This document shows positions 7,553-15,091 of a stretch of 64,000 bases of DNA, piece after piece (the stretch's first letter is position 1; every line of letters starts with the position of its first letter). Under the pieces are notes generated by a model. The model ran no database searches and was not told where the DNA came from. It saw only the letters and a list, made by a program, of their open reading frames with translations. Location of the stretch: the NCBI GenBank assembly GCA_017517305.1, contig JAFWZV010000002.1, positions 1-64,000 on the forward strand, written 5' to 3'. The translations under genes were made by a program, and so were the position numbers. The stretch is from Lachnospiraceae bacterium. Lineage in GTDB: Bacteria; Bacillota; Clostridia; Lachnospirales; Lachnospiraceae.

Positions 7553-8641
7553 ATGGAGATTATCAGAAATGAAGAGCTATACCAAATGATAAATATGATT
7601 CAGAAAAAACCATATGGTAAATTTTTGATATCAGGAGACGCAGGAAGTGGAAAAACTTTCTTGCTAAATACATTAGGTAAGCTATTACAAGAATCAGGTA
7701 AAGTTGTAAAATACAGAGCACTACGCTTTAGCCAAACAAAAAGAAATACATATTATGAGAAAGAGTCGGAAAATATTGTATATCTATTTGATGGATTAGA
7801 TGAGGTGTATAAGTATAAGGCGTTTGTTGAAGAAATTAGAAATAGTACAAATTGTTTTGTGTGTACGGCAAGAGAAAATATTTTTGATATCAAATTTGAT
7901 TATGAGTTGAAGTTGAGACCATTAACTAATGAACAGGCATTATTATTGGTTAATGATTATTTGGGAAATTCTTTTTCGGAGTTAAATCTTGTCGAAGATA
8001 TCTTCAATAGTATTAGTAAGGAAAATATCACACCGAGAATTCTTATTGAGAAGCTTCATAGTAAATTGAAGGGGAAAGGCATTGATGAATACTTTTCGAA
8101 TATTAAATCAGATGTTTATCAATTATATACATACGGAGAAGGAATTTCATTACAACATCCTAAGATAATTGTTCCGGAGCGAAAAATTATCAAGGTTCCT
8201 AGTGAAATTAAAAACGATATCAATGTGATCACACGTTCGTTATTAGAAAAGGTTGCATCTAAGCCGGAAATTTTATATGAAATAACGCCACGACAATTTG
8301 AGGAACTGGTTTGTGAGTTATTTGAAAGAAAGGGATATAATGTTCGATTAACTAGACAAACAAGGGATGGAGGAAAAGATTTAATTATACTTAGTAATTC
8401 TATTCTGGGAGAGTTAATGATTTATGCCGAATGTAAAAGATATTCGCAAAAACATCCAGTAAATGTTGGACTTGTTAGAGAATTATATGGAACAATAGAG
8501 GCTGATAAAGCTACTGCTGGAATAATGGTAACAACATCTTATTTTTCAAAAGATGCTCGGAAATTTCAGGAAAAAATTAGTGGACGAATGAATTTCATTG
8601 ATTATTCAGAGCTAATACGTCAAATATTGGAATGCAGTTGA
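7553..8641 (+). CDS. P-loop NTPase fused to an Mrr-type restriction endonuclease domain
   Basis: 362 residues. Residues 20-125 form a short P-loop module with Walker A GDAGSGKT (28-35) and Walker B IVYLFDGLDE (75-84). Residues about 243-358 are an Mrr_cat (PD-(D/E)xK) nuclease: ITPRQFEELVCELFERKGY, GGKDLII with D276, then YAECKRY with E293 and K295, LVRELYG and VTTSYFSKDA. Mrr nucleases cut DNA, often modified DNA. The ATPase has no obvious sensor or arginine finger and could be a short STAND-like switch. It lies third from the end of the operon, 31 bases before the OLD-like gene. AAGGAGG precedes the ATG. It resembles NTPase-Mrr proteins seen in defence islands, but I know no named system with this exact composition. 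Confidence 0.85.
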   Translation: MEIIRNEELYQMINMIQKKPYGKFLISGDAGSGKTFLLNTLGKLLQESGKVVKYRALRFSQTKRNTYYEKESENIVYLFDGLDEVYKYKAFVEEIRNSTNCFVCTARENIFDIKFDYELKLRPLTNEQALLLVNDYLGNSFSELNLVEDIFNSISKENITPRILIEKLHSKLKGKGIDEYFSNIKSDVYQLYTYGEGISLQHPKIIVPERKIIKVPSEIKNDINVITRSLLEKVASKPEILYEITPRQFEELVCELFERKGYNVRLTRQTRDGGKDLIILSNSILGELMIYAECKRYSQKHPVNVGLVRELYGTIEADKATAGIMVTTSYFSKDARKFQEKISGRMNFIDYSELIRQILECS

Positions 8642-8672
8642 GCATCTATGATGATTATACGGAGGGATACGA

Positions 8673-10769
8673 ATGAAACTTATTAAAATGATTGTAAATG
8701 ACTATAGACAATTTGATAAAGCGGAACTAGATTTTGATGATGACGTGACAATTATTGCAGGTGCAAATAATAGTGGAAAAACATCGCTTATTTCCTTGAT
8801 TAAAAATATGATTTCGAGTGAAAAAATAACATATGCTGAGTCGGATATCCCGGCAAAAAATATGAAAATCTGGATTGATAGAGTATTTCCCTTGTTTAAA
8901 GAATTTTTTGATAAAGGGAAAATAGAAGAAGTAGAGCCTAACTTAATCGAGAAAATATTGCCGTTATCTGATGATGATGAAAAGATTTTACTTAAGACGA
9001 CAGAAGTATATATGCAAATAGATTATAATGACATAGAAGATGATATTAAATTATTTGCTGATTACATTATGGATTTGGATGAAAATAAGCATTCTTTCTA
9101 TTTTATATATTCTTTCGAAGTAAATAGAAGACTATTTGTTAAAAACGTAGTAGACAACTATGAAAAATTGAGAAGAAGATTTGCGGAGTTAGAAGAACCA
9201 AACAAAGATTTGAAACAAAGATATTTACAGCAGTTGCTTGTTAAAATTTATGTGAATTCTATAAAACCGACATGCTATTTTTGCGATAAAGAATATAATA
9301 ACAAATGTAAAATGGATGATGTTAAAGAACTTAGAAAGTTGTTTAATTTTACATATATCAAAGCGAGTAGACCGTTAGATGACGATGATACTGATCATTC
9401 GCATATGTTGAGCAAACAGATGATAAAGATGGTTAAGTTGGATGAGAGTTGGAATGAGCTGATAAATTCGCTTCCAGATGAATTGCTTAAACCGATTCAA
9501 GATAAAAAAATTGATGAAAAAGTAAGAACGGCATCGTTAAAATCATTGAAAGATACAATAAATGCCCTGGAACAGACCAATGGTGGAAAAACTGGAGAAT
9601 TAATGTTAGATATGAATGTTACAGAAGATGATATAAGTGAACTCTTGCAAAAGATAACATCGACTACCTATAACGTGGATGGTTATTATCTGGGAGAGGC
9701 TTCGCAGGGTTTGGGTTATAGTAACATGATTTATATGCATCTTCAGTTAAAGGAATATGAAAAAAGCATCAATCCGTTGAAGGTAAATGTGTTTTTCATT
9801 GAGGAACCAGAGTCCCATATGCATCCTCAAATGCAGCAGGTATTTATAAAATATTTGATTAAATATTATAGAGAAAAAGGATTACAAGGAGTAGTGACGA
9901 CGCATTCAAATGAAATGGTAAGGGTTGCTGGAATTTCACATTTAAGAGTTATACGTCGTGCTGGCGATTTTAAAAGTGCCTTATATAATCCATCTTCATT
10001 AGTAGAAAAATTAAAAAAATCAGAGAAAGACGAAGACAAGGAATTGGCTAATTTCTTTGATTGGTTTTTTGAAATTGGATACTCGGAAATAGTATTTGCG
10101 GACAAGGCCATTTTGTATGAGGGCGATACAGAACGGCTATTAATAAGAAAACTGTTAACATTACCTAAATATGAAAAATTAAGTCAGCAATATATCGCAT
10201 TTATCCAAGTGGGTGGTGCCTATGCATATAATTATCGCAGGTTAATAGAACTACTTAAAATAAAAACGCTTATTATAACGGATTTAGATTATGATAAAGA
10301 ATGCATAGAAGCAGAAGAAATAAAAAAGTCAGAAATTACAAATGCAACAATTAATAATTTCTATAAAGAAACTAATTCGCAGAATCCCACAGTTGAACAG
10401 TTATATGGCTGGAAGGTTAATAAGGAAAATATTATGAACAATGGGTTAATATATGTTGCATATCAAACTTATGATGACTCATATGCCAGAACATTAGAAG
10501 AGGCAATGCTTGGAAAGTATTTTGGGTTTGATATTTCTCAAAAATTGAAAAGGTCTGATTGGTGTACAAAAAAGAAAAATTCCAAATTGCAGTTTTCAAT
10601 TCCACGCAATAGACAGGATGAGGATGACAGTGAATTTTCATTAAGAGATATATTAAAATCCAGTGCAGGGACAAAAACCGATTTTATGTATTCTGTAATC
10701 ATGAATAATCTTTTAAATAAAATGGAACCAAACTATATAAGTGAGGGATTAGAATGGCTAATGAAATAA
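8673..10769 (+). CDS. OLD-family ATP-dependent nuclease (ABC-type ATPase plus TOPRIM), GajA-like
   Basis: 698 residues. The ATPase head carries Walker A GANNSGKTS (30-38), a signature-like LGEASQGLGYSNM (about 340-353), Walker B VFFIEEPESHMHP (about 373-385) and the H-loop THSNEM (about 410). The C-terminal TOPRIM nuclease carries the glutamate in ILYEGDTERLL (about 484) and the acidic pair in LIITDLDYD (about 536-540). A long insertion in the ATPase contains CYFCDKEYNNKC, a possible zinc site. OLD nuclease followed directly by a UvrD helicase, here with a 16-base overlap, is the class 2 OLD or Gabija layout, in which GajA nicks DNA when nucleotide is depleted. It is longer than the Bacillus GajA (about 580 residues). 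GGAGGGATACG precedes the ATG. Confidence 0.88.
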   Translation: MKLIKMIVNDYRQFDKAELDFDDDVTIIAGANNSGKTSLISLIKNMISSEKITYAESDIPAKNMKIWIDRVFPLFKEFFDKGKIEEVEPNLIEKILPLSDDDEKILLKTTEVYMQIDYNDIEDDIKLFADYIMDLDENKHSFYFIYSFEVNRRLFVKNVVDNYEKLRRRFAELEEPNKDLKQRYLQQLLVKIYVNSIKPTCYFCDKEYNNKCKMDDVKELRKLFNFTYIKASRPLDDDDTDHSHMLSKQMIKMVKLDESWNELINSLPDELLKPIQDKKIDEKVRTASLKSLKDTINALEQTNGGKTGELMLDMNVTEDDISELLQKITSTTYNVDGYYLGEASQGLGYSNMIYMHLQLKEYEKSINPLKVNVFFIEEPESHMHPQMQQVFIKYLIKYYREKGLQGVVTTHSNEMVRVAGISHLRVIRRAGDFKSALYNPSSLVEKLKKSEKDEDKELANFFDWFFEIGYSEIVFADKAILYEGDTERLLIRKLLTLPKYEKLSQQYIAFIQVGGAYAYNYRRLIELLKIKTLIITDLDYDKECIEAEEIKKSEITNATINNFYKETNSQNPTVEQLYGWKVNKENIMNNGLIYVAYQTYDDSYARTLEEAMLGKYFGFDISQKLKRSDWCTKKKNSKLQFSIPRNRQDEDDSEFSLRDILKSSAGTKTDFMYSVIMNNLLNKMEPNYISEGLEWLMK

Positions 10770-12700
10770 ATGAAAATATATTTTTGGTAAATGCACCAGC
10801 TGGAAGTGGAAAGACAACCGAAATTAGAAAAATGGTAGACACATATTTGAGAGAATATCCGGAAGACAATATATTGTGTATTACATATACCAACAGAGCG
10901 GCGGACGAACTATCTAAAGACATTGAATCAGATAAAGTGTTTTTTGGTACGATACATTCCTTTATCAACCATTTCATAAGTAGCTTTTTTTCGCATAGGG
11001 CGATTATCGACTTGTATTGGGAAGTATATAGAGACAAAATTGTAGAAAGGATTGAAAATGTAGAAGATAAAGATAATGTTCGTGAAAGTAATGAAAGATA
11101 TATTGAAAAATATGGGAGACTTGATTTAGAAACTATATATAGCAATATTCAAGAAATTACATATAACGAGGCTCCGTATAATTCTTTATATCTAGGAGCA
11201 TTATCTCATGATGATTTAATCTCATTTACAAGGATTGTAGTTGATAAGTTTCCAGTTGTGAAAAGAAAGATTGCAGATAAATATCAGCTAATATTTATTG
11301 ATGAATATCAAGATACTTCGGCGGATGTATTACATATATTTTATGAGGCAATGAAAAAAAGTAGTGGAAAAATGTATTTGCTGGGAGACAAAATGCAGCA
11401 GATATACAAGACATATGATGGCAGTTTTGAAGAGGAGTTTTTAACACTAAATCGTTCCAAAAACTTAAATACCAATTACAGAACAACACCATATATCGTT
11501 TCTATATTGAATCGTATATATAATGACGAATTATATATACAAAATTCTTATAAACAAAATAAAGATGAAGATATGTCTTATTTGCCCGAAATTATTATTA
11601 CATCTATTCCAGACGAAGAAGTTATTAAGAAAAAGAACGAATATCCAGATTCCATGGTATTATATTTATTAAACAAAAGCCGGTTTTATGGAATAGGTGC
11701 AGAAAATTTATACGAGACGGTTCGGAAAATGGAAAAGTATCAGCATGGAAAAAAGTATGGTGTTGTAGATGTTTTGACTAATTTAGAGAGCAATCCAGAT
11801 AAATTATTTGCATTGCTATTTCTGTTTAAGCAAATTTGTACAGATTATAAAAAAGGGTTATATGGTCAGGTTTTAAAAACCATCAAAGACCATAAAAATC
11901 AGTTAAATAGTTCAAAATATTCTGTCAAGCAACACACAGATAAGAAAACTATAAAACTGCTTTTAGATAATGTGTTAGGTGCTTTTGAACAAGGCGATAA
12001 TAAAATAGTTGATTTCTTAAATCATGCAAAAGAACTGGATATGATTGATGATGAATATATAGAAGAAATTTTGGGTGATGAAGATTATGCTACGGTTTTG
12101 GAAGTGTCTATTCAGGAATTTCATAATCTTGTAAATTATCTTCATAATCCATATGTTTCCACGCAACATGGTGTAAAGGGAGAAAGTCATGATACAGTAT
12201 TATTTATAGCAGCTAACAGTAGTCATGATCCGGTTGTCAATATCTCTAAATTTTTTGAATTATGGAGTAAATACGAAATTAAATTGGCAGAATTTGAACG
12301 GTTTTATTATGCTTATAAGAATATGTTGAATGAGATAGAGTCAAACATACGCATGAAAATTACGGATCTGAAAAAAGATGATTATGTAAAACATAAGGAG
12401 TATATATTTCAAAGTGTAAGCGATTTTTCGGAGGCATATGAGGAAAATGTATATTATCAGGGACTGATAAAGAATGACATTGAAAAATTTTTGGGAAAAG
12501 ATGGTGTTACAAGTGCTAAAGCGTGTTTGAAAGAAAATCTTGTATATGGTGCATTAAGTGCGTACAAATTATTTTATGTAGGGTGTTCAAGAGCAAGAAA
12601 AAATTTATCTATTATAATTGATAAAAAAGATGTTCAGGGATTTGAAGAGCCTCTTATTAGAAAGTTCGAGACATGTGGATTTAAAATAAAAAATGATTAA
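10754..12700 (+). CDS. UvrD/Rep-like superfamily 1 helicase, GajB-like
   Basis: 648 residues with all SF1A motifs: Walker A APAGSGKTT (14-22), CITYTNRAADEL (Ia), FGTIHSF, DEYQD (183-187), LLGDKMQQIY (III), NTNYRTTP (IV), STQHGVKGESHDTVLF (V) and FYVGCSRARKNL (VI). It should be an ATP-dependent 3'-5' DNA translocase. It starts inside the last codons of the OLD gene (16-base overlap, GAGGG ribosome site), so the two are coupled. In Gabija the helicase is thought to supply DNA ends or nucleotide depletion that activates GajA. It is larger than Bacillus GajB (about 500 residues), mostly through the middle region. It is the last gene of the operon. Confidence 0.88.
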   Translation: MANEINENIFLVNAPAGSGKTTEIRKMVDTYLREYPEDNILCITYTNRAADELSKDIESDKVFFGTIHSFINHFISSFFSHRAIIDLYWEVYRDKIVERIENVEDKDNVRESNERYIEKYGRLDLETIYSNIQEITYNEAPYNSLYLGALSHDDLISFTRIVVDKFPVVKRKIADKYQLIFIDEYQDTSADVLHIFYEAMKKSSGKMYLLGDKMQQIYKTYDGSFEEEFLTLNRSKNLNTNYRTTPYIVSILNRIYNDELYIQNSYKQNKDEDMSYLPEIIITSIPDEEVIKKKNEYPDSMVLYLLNKSRFYGIGAENLYETVRKMEKYQHGKKYGVVDVLTNLESNPDKLFALLFLFKQICTDYKKGLYGQVLKTIKDHKNQLNSSKYSVKQHTDKKTIKLLLDNVLGAFEQGDNKIVDFLNHAKELDMIDDEYIEEILGDEDYATVLEVSIQEFHNLVNYLHNPYVSTQHGVKGESHDTVLFIAANSSHDPVVNISKFFELWSKYEIKLAEFERFYYAYKNMLNEIESNIRMKITDLKKDDYVKHKEYIFQSVSDFSEAYEENVYYQGLIKNDIEKFLGKDGVTSAKACLKENLVYGALSAYKLFYVGCSRARKNLSIIIDKKDVQGFEEPLIRKFETCGFKIKND

Positions 12701-12726
12701 AGGCAGTTTAATTGCTATATTAAAAG

Positions 12727-12750
12727 AGGTTTGCCATCGTGCAAACCTCA
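12727..12750. terminator. Hairpin between the defence operon and a convergent gene
   Basis: A perfect 9-bp stem, GAGGTTTGC and GCAAACCTC, with a 6-base loop. It sits between converging stops at 12700 and 12765 and could end both transcripts. The T run is weak on both sides. Confidence 0.6.
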
Positions 12751-12764
12751 ATTTGTGTCACAGC

Positions 12765-13175
12765 TTATGCAATTTTTCGAGAATAATCTGTGACATATGT
12801 TTGATTGTCAGCTAAATTAATACCAAGGCTTTTTGCGATTTCCAGTTGCTTTTCTGAAGGTTTGTGACCAGAGGGTAGATTTCTTGGATGCCCTGGTACA
12901 GTGCTGGTTTTACCTAACGAAAACTCAATAATATTTGTAGCCGTAGGTGCTGTTGATTCTAAAGAAGAAAGCTCTTTATTTGCGCATAAATTACAAGAAA
13001 TATTTTCTTTTATTCGGGTAAGTTCATTGGGAGACATTCTTTTATAAATCAGAACTCCAGCTATTGTCACACCAAGTAATACAGAAGTAACTATAATTTC
13101 CTTCTTGTGGCTTTTGATTTCTTCGAATAGGTTTTTCTTTTCAGTGGTTTGAGTAAAGTTTTTGGTAGTTGGCAT
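12765..13175 (-). CDS. Small single-pass membrane protein of unknown function
   Basis: 136 residues from the ATG at 13175, chosen because AAAGGAGG lies just upstream. A longer in-frame start at 13220 lacks a site. A charged N-terminus (about 30 residues) is followed by one membrane helix (IIVTSVLLGVTIAGVLIY) and a soluble tail of about 80 residues. The tail has a CNLC pair and a C-terminal block PRNLPSGHKPSEKQLEIA, then LADNQTYVTDYSRK. I do not recognise the family. The promoter carries a perfect palindrome in its spacer, and the gene is divergent from a HTH gene, which suggests control by that neighbour. Confidence 0.65.
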   Translation of the reverse strand: MPTTKNFTQTTEKKNLFEEIKSHKKEIIVTSVLLGVTIAGVLIYKRMSPNELTRIKENISCNLCANKELSSLESTAPTATNIIEFSLGKTSTVPGHPRNLPSGHKPSEKQLEIAKSLGINLADNQTYVTDYSRKIA

Positions 13176-13219
13176 ATGGACCTCCTTTTGACAGATGAAT
13201 GAAAAAATGCTACAATTCA

Positions 13220-13248
13220 AGCATACGACAAGGTTGTCGGATAGTCAA
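13220..13248 (-). promoter_or_regulatory. Promoter of the small membrane-protein gene with an operator in the spacer
   Basis: On the minus strand the -35 is TTGACT (13243-13248) and the -10 is TATGCT (13220-13225), with a 17-base spacer. The perfect palindrome CGACAACCTTGTCG (13226-13239) fills most of that spacer, an arrangement expected for direct repression. Confidence 0.7.
13226..13239. promoter_or_regulatory. Palindromic operator 1 (CGACAA-2-TTGTCG)
   Basis: A perfect 14-base palindrome made of the half-sites CGACAA and TTGTCG with a 2-base centre. The same half-sites recur with a 10-base centre at 13272-13293. Confidence 0.6.
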
Positions 13249-13271
13249 TGATTTATGAACAAAACTAGATA

Positions 13272-13293
13272 CGACAATATTTGAAATTTGTCG
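13272..13293. promoter_or_regulatory. Palindromic operator 2 (CGACAA-10-TTGTCG)
   Basis: CGACAA and TTGTCG separated by 10 bases, one helical turn further apart than in operator 1 (8 extra bases). It ends 15 bases before the ATG of the HTH gene, just ahead of its GGAGG ribosome site, so bound protein would block that gene too. Confidence 0.55.
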
Positions 13294-13308
13294 GCAGTGG
13301 AGGAATAG

Positions 13309-13923
13309 ATGGCTTATAAAAAGAGTAAAAAGGCACCGTTTGACAAAAACTGTGTAATGGAAGCATTACATCTTAGAGATTGCAGTATAAGAAAATTAGA
13401 TGATGCACATGGATTTGGCTGGTCTTCAAAATCGGTTGAAAGAGGATTAAGAGATAGAGAAGTTTCACCAGATCTTTTGAATGCATTAGGGAAATATCTT
13501 AATGTTGAGCCTGATTATTTAGCTGGGAAGTATCATCGAGAATGTGAAAAAGTAAAGGATCCATTTATAAGAGAAATATGGATGAGGGAATTAAAAGCAG
13601 AAAAATATCCATACATTTTGAAACAACAGAAAACTAAGATTGAAGGGAAATTCTTATATGATAAGTATGTAGAATATGTTTTGACTATTCATGATATATC
13701 TATAGAACAACTTAATGGTATGGAAAAGGAAAAAAGAAAAGATTTTCAAATTGCATTAGAAGAAGCCATTGCGCCGCTTCTTATCAAATATTTTCCACAG
13801 AATGCGTTCGGGAGAGATACATGGCCGGATGTCTATAGATTACAAAACGAAATAGAAGATTATGGAATGGATGATCCGGAATTACCAGAAGATTTTTGGG
13901 ATGATGATGGTGATAATAAATAA
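13309..13923 (+). CDS. Putative XRE-like DNA-binding regulator
   Basis: 204 residues. Residues 12-75 have the shape of a Cro-like helix-turn-helix: DCSIRKLDDAHGFGWSSKSV, then ERGLRDREVSPDLLNALGKY, NVEPDYLAGKY. That is recognition by position rather than a strong family match. The rest is helical, with an acidic C-terminal tail (PELPEDFWDDDGD). It is divergent from the small membrane-protein gene, and the two palindromes between them are its likely binding sites. GGAGG precedes the ATG. The effector is unknown. Confidence 0.6.
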   Translation: MAYKKSKKAPFDKNCVMEALHLRDCSIRKLDDAHGFGWSSKSVERGLRDREVSPDLLNALGKYLNVEPDYLAGKYHRECEKVKDPFIREIWMRELKAEKYPYILKQQKTKIEGKFLYDKYVEYVLTIHDISIEQLNGMEKEKRKDFQIALEEAIAPLLIKYFPQNAFGRDTWPDVYRLQNEIEDYGMDDPELPEDFWDDDGDNK

Positions 13924-13971
13924 GTAGGAGGTTATGCTTTTCGCAAGCAATACAGCATAACCATACCTACT
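13923..13971. terminator. Hairpin between converging HTH and Abi genes
   Basis: Two stacked stems, AGTAGG with CCTACT and GGTTATGC with GCATAACC, around a 17-base loop. It lies between the stops at 13923 and 13997 and probably acts in both directions. Confidence 0.6.
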
Positions 13972-13996
13972 ATAAATCTGCATTGTGTAAAGGCAA

Positions 13997-14932
13997 CTAC
14001 TTTTTATATCGCATAATTTTCTCCCAGTTTTCAGGGAACCCCATTTCCTTGAGTAATTGCTCACGGGTAAGATGCGGACATTGTTTGAGAACCTTATTGA
14101 TGAGTTTAGTTAAACCAGATTTAAATGCTTTAAAATCCTCATCACTGATAAGATAGCGTAAGGCTATCACGACGGCAAATAAGTCCTGTTTTCCATATTG
14201 ATAGCTTCTGTTTTTCTGAGGAATTTGCAACTTTTTATGTAATAGCGTATCTGGTATTGTTTCATGTATACGGAATGAAAAGAGACGCTCTCCATGGGCA
14301 CATACATTTCTACATCGTGCAATTATTGTAACAAATTGGTGCAACTGCTTTTCTGAAATATTGGTAAAATTCTTGCTTATTTTGGTTCTTAAGTCAGTAG
14401 TTGCATATTGATACATTTTGGAAATCTGTCCAAATGTAAGTGCATTGGTTGCTACCCATAGCGGTACATTGTGGTGAATATTTGCGGAATGGTTTATATA
14501 TGCATATTGGCTAGGCAACGAAATAGCATTTTGCAAAGAGTGAACTAATCTTTGAACTTGCTGTTGGTTTTTCTTGTTGTAATTATAGCAGTTTACATTG
14601 AGATAATGACTTTGTTGTTCGCCGTATTTTTCGCAAAAGTGATACGAAAACATGGACTTCATATGACGTTCCACATGAAGGATGTATTTTAAAAACAAAG
14701 TGCGAAGCTCTTCGTCAAAATAATAAAAGGAAACCAATTCATCAAAAGTTACGCCGTGAGCATATTTGTTGGATGCATTGTGTTTAAACAAAGATTTATA
14801 TCCGCCAATAAGGGAATAATAACTGATTTCTTCTAGCATTTTCTTGGCATAATCCGGGTCGGGAATTGCCAGTTGCTTGTCATGTTCAAGTATATGCAAT
14901 TGTTGTTGGTATGTTAGAAATGTTTTTGCCAA
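13997..14932 (-). CDS. AbiF/AbiD-type abortive infection protein (Abi_2, HEPN)
   Basis: 311 residues of the Abi_2 family. The N-terminus has the family block (LTYQQQLHILEHD, YSLIGGYKSLF). The centre has VSFYYFDEELRTLF and ILHVERHMKS. The HEPN ribonuclease motif RNVCAH (R208 to H213, RxxxxH) is followed by GERLFSF, which is highly typical. HEPN proteins of this family are RNA-cutting toxins or phage-exclusion factors. A small structured RNA with its own promoter and terminator lies directly upstream in the same direction, as described for the abiF RNA motif. Translation from 14932 therefore depends on reading through the RNA's terminator or on an internal start. No clear Shine-Dalgarno is seen. 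Confidence 0.88.
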   Translation of the reverse strand: MAKTFLTYQQQLHILEHDKQLAIPDPDYAKKMLEEISYYSLIGGYKSLFKHNASNKYAHGVTFDELVSFYYFDEELRTLFLKYILHVERHMKSMFSYHFCEKYGEQQSHYLNVNCYNYNKKNQQQVQRLVHSLQNAISLPSQYAYINHSANIHHNVPLWVATNALTFGQISKMYQYATTDLRTKISKNFTNISEKQLHQFVTIIARCRNVCAHGERLFSFRIHETIPDTLLHKKLQIPQKNRSYQYGKQDLFAVVIALRYLISDEDFKAFKSGLTKLINKVLKQCPHLTREQLLKEMGFPENWEKIMRYKK

Positions 14933-14961
14933 ATGTACCCCTTCTTCCTATGTTGTGGTAT

Positions 14962-15031
14962 AAAAAAAGTGGAGCCCACGCATGGAACTCCACCGGCTGC
15001 GGGCATCGCAAGTTTCCGCAGCACAACCACT
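14962..15031 (-). ncRNA. abiF-type structured RNA upstream of the Abi gene
   Basis: Read on the minus strand, a 70-base transcript would start near 15031 and end in a T7 run at 14962-14968. It folds into two hairpins. The first pairs GCTGCGG (15016-15022) with CCGCAGC (14996-15002). The second pairs GTGGAG (14988-14993) with CTCCAC (14969-14974), with an inner CCA/TGG pairing around TGCG, and is followed directly by the T run. The abiF RNA motif is an established class found upstream of Abi_2 genes in Firmicutes. Position, size and two-hairpin layout fit. Recent work treats such RNAs as antitoxins of HEPN AbiF toxins. I could not run a covariance model. Confidence 0.75.
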
Positions 15032-15037
15032 AAATAT

Positions 15038-15066
15038 AATATACCATCGAAGACAAAAGCTGTCAA
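15038..15066 (-). promoter_or_regulatory. Strong promoter of the abiF-type RNA
   Basis: On the minus strand a perfect -35 TTGACA (15061-15066), a 17-base spacer and a -10 TATATT (15038-15043). The predicted start is about 15031, right at the base of the first RNA hairpin. Confidence 0.75.
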
Positions 15067-15091
15067 ATGGATTTTTAGTGGTATTGATAGT

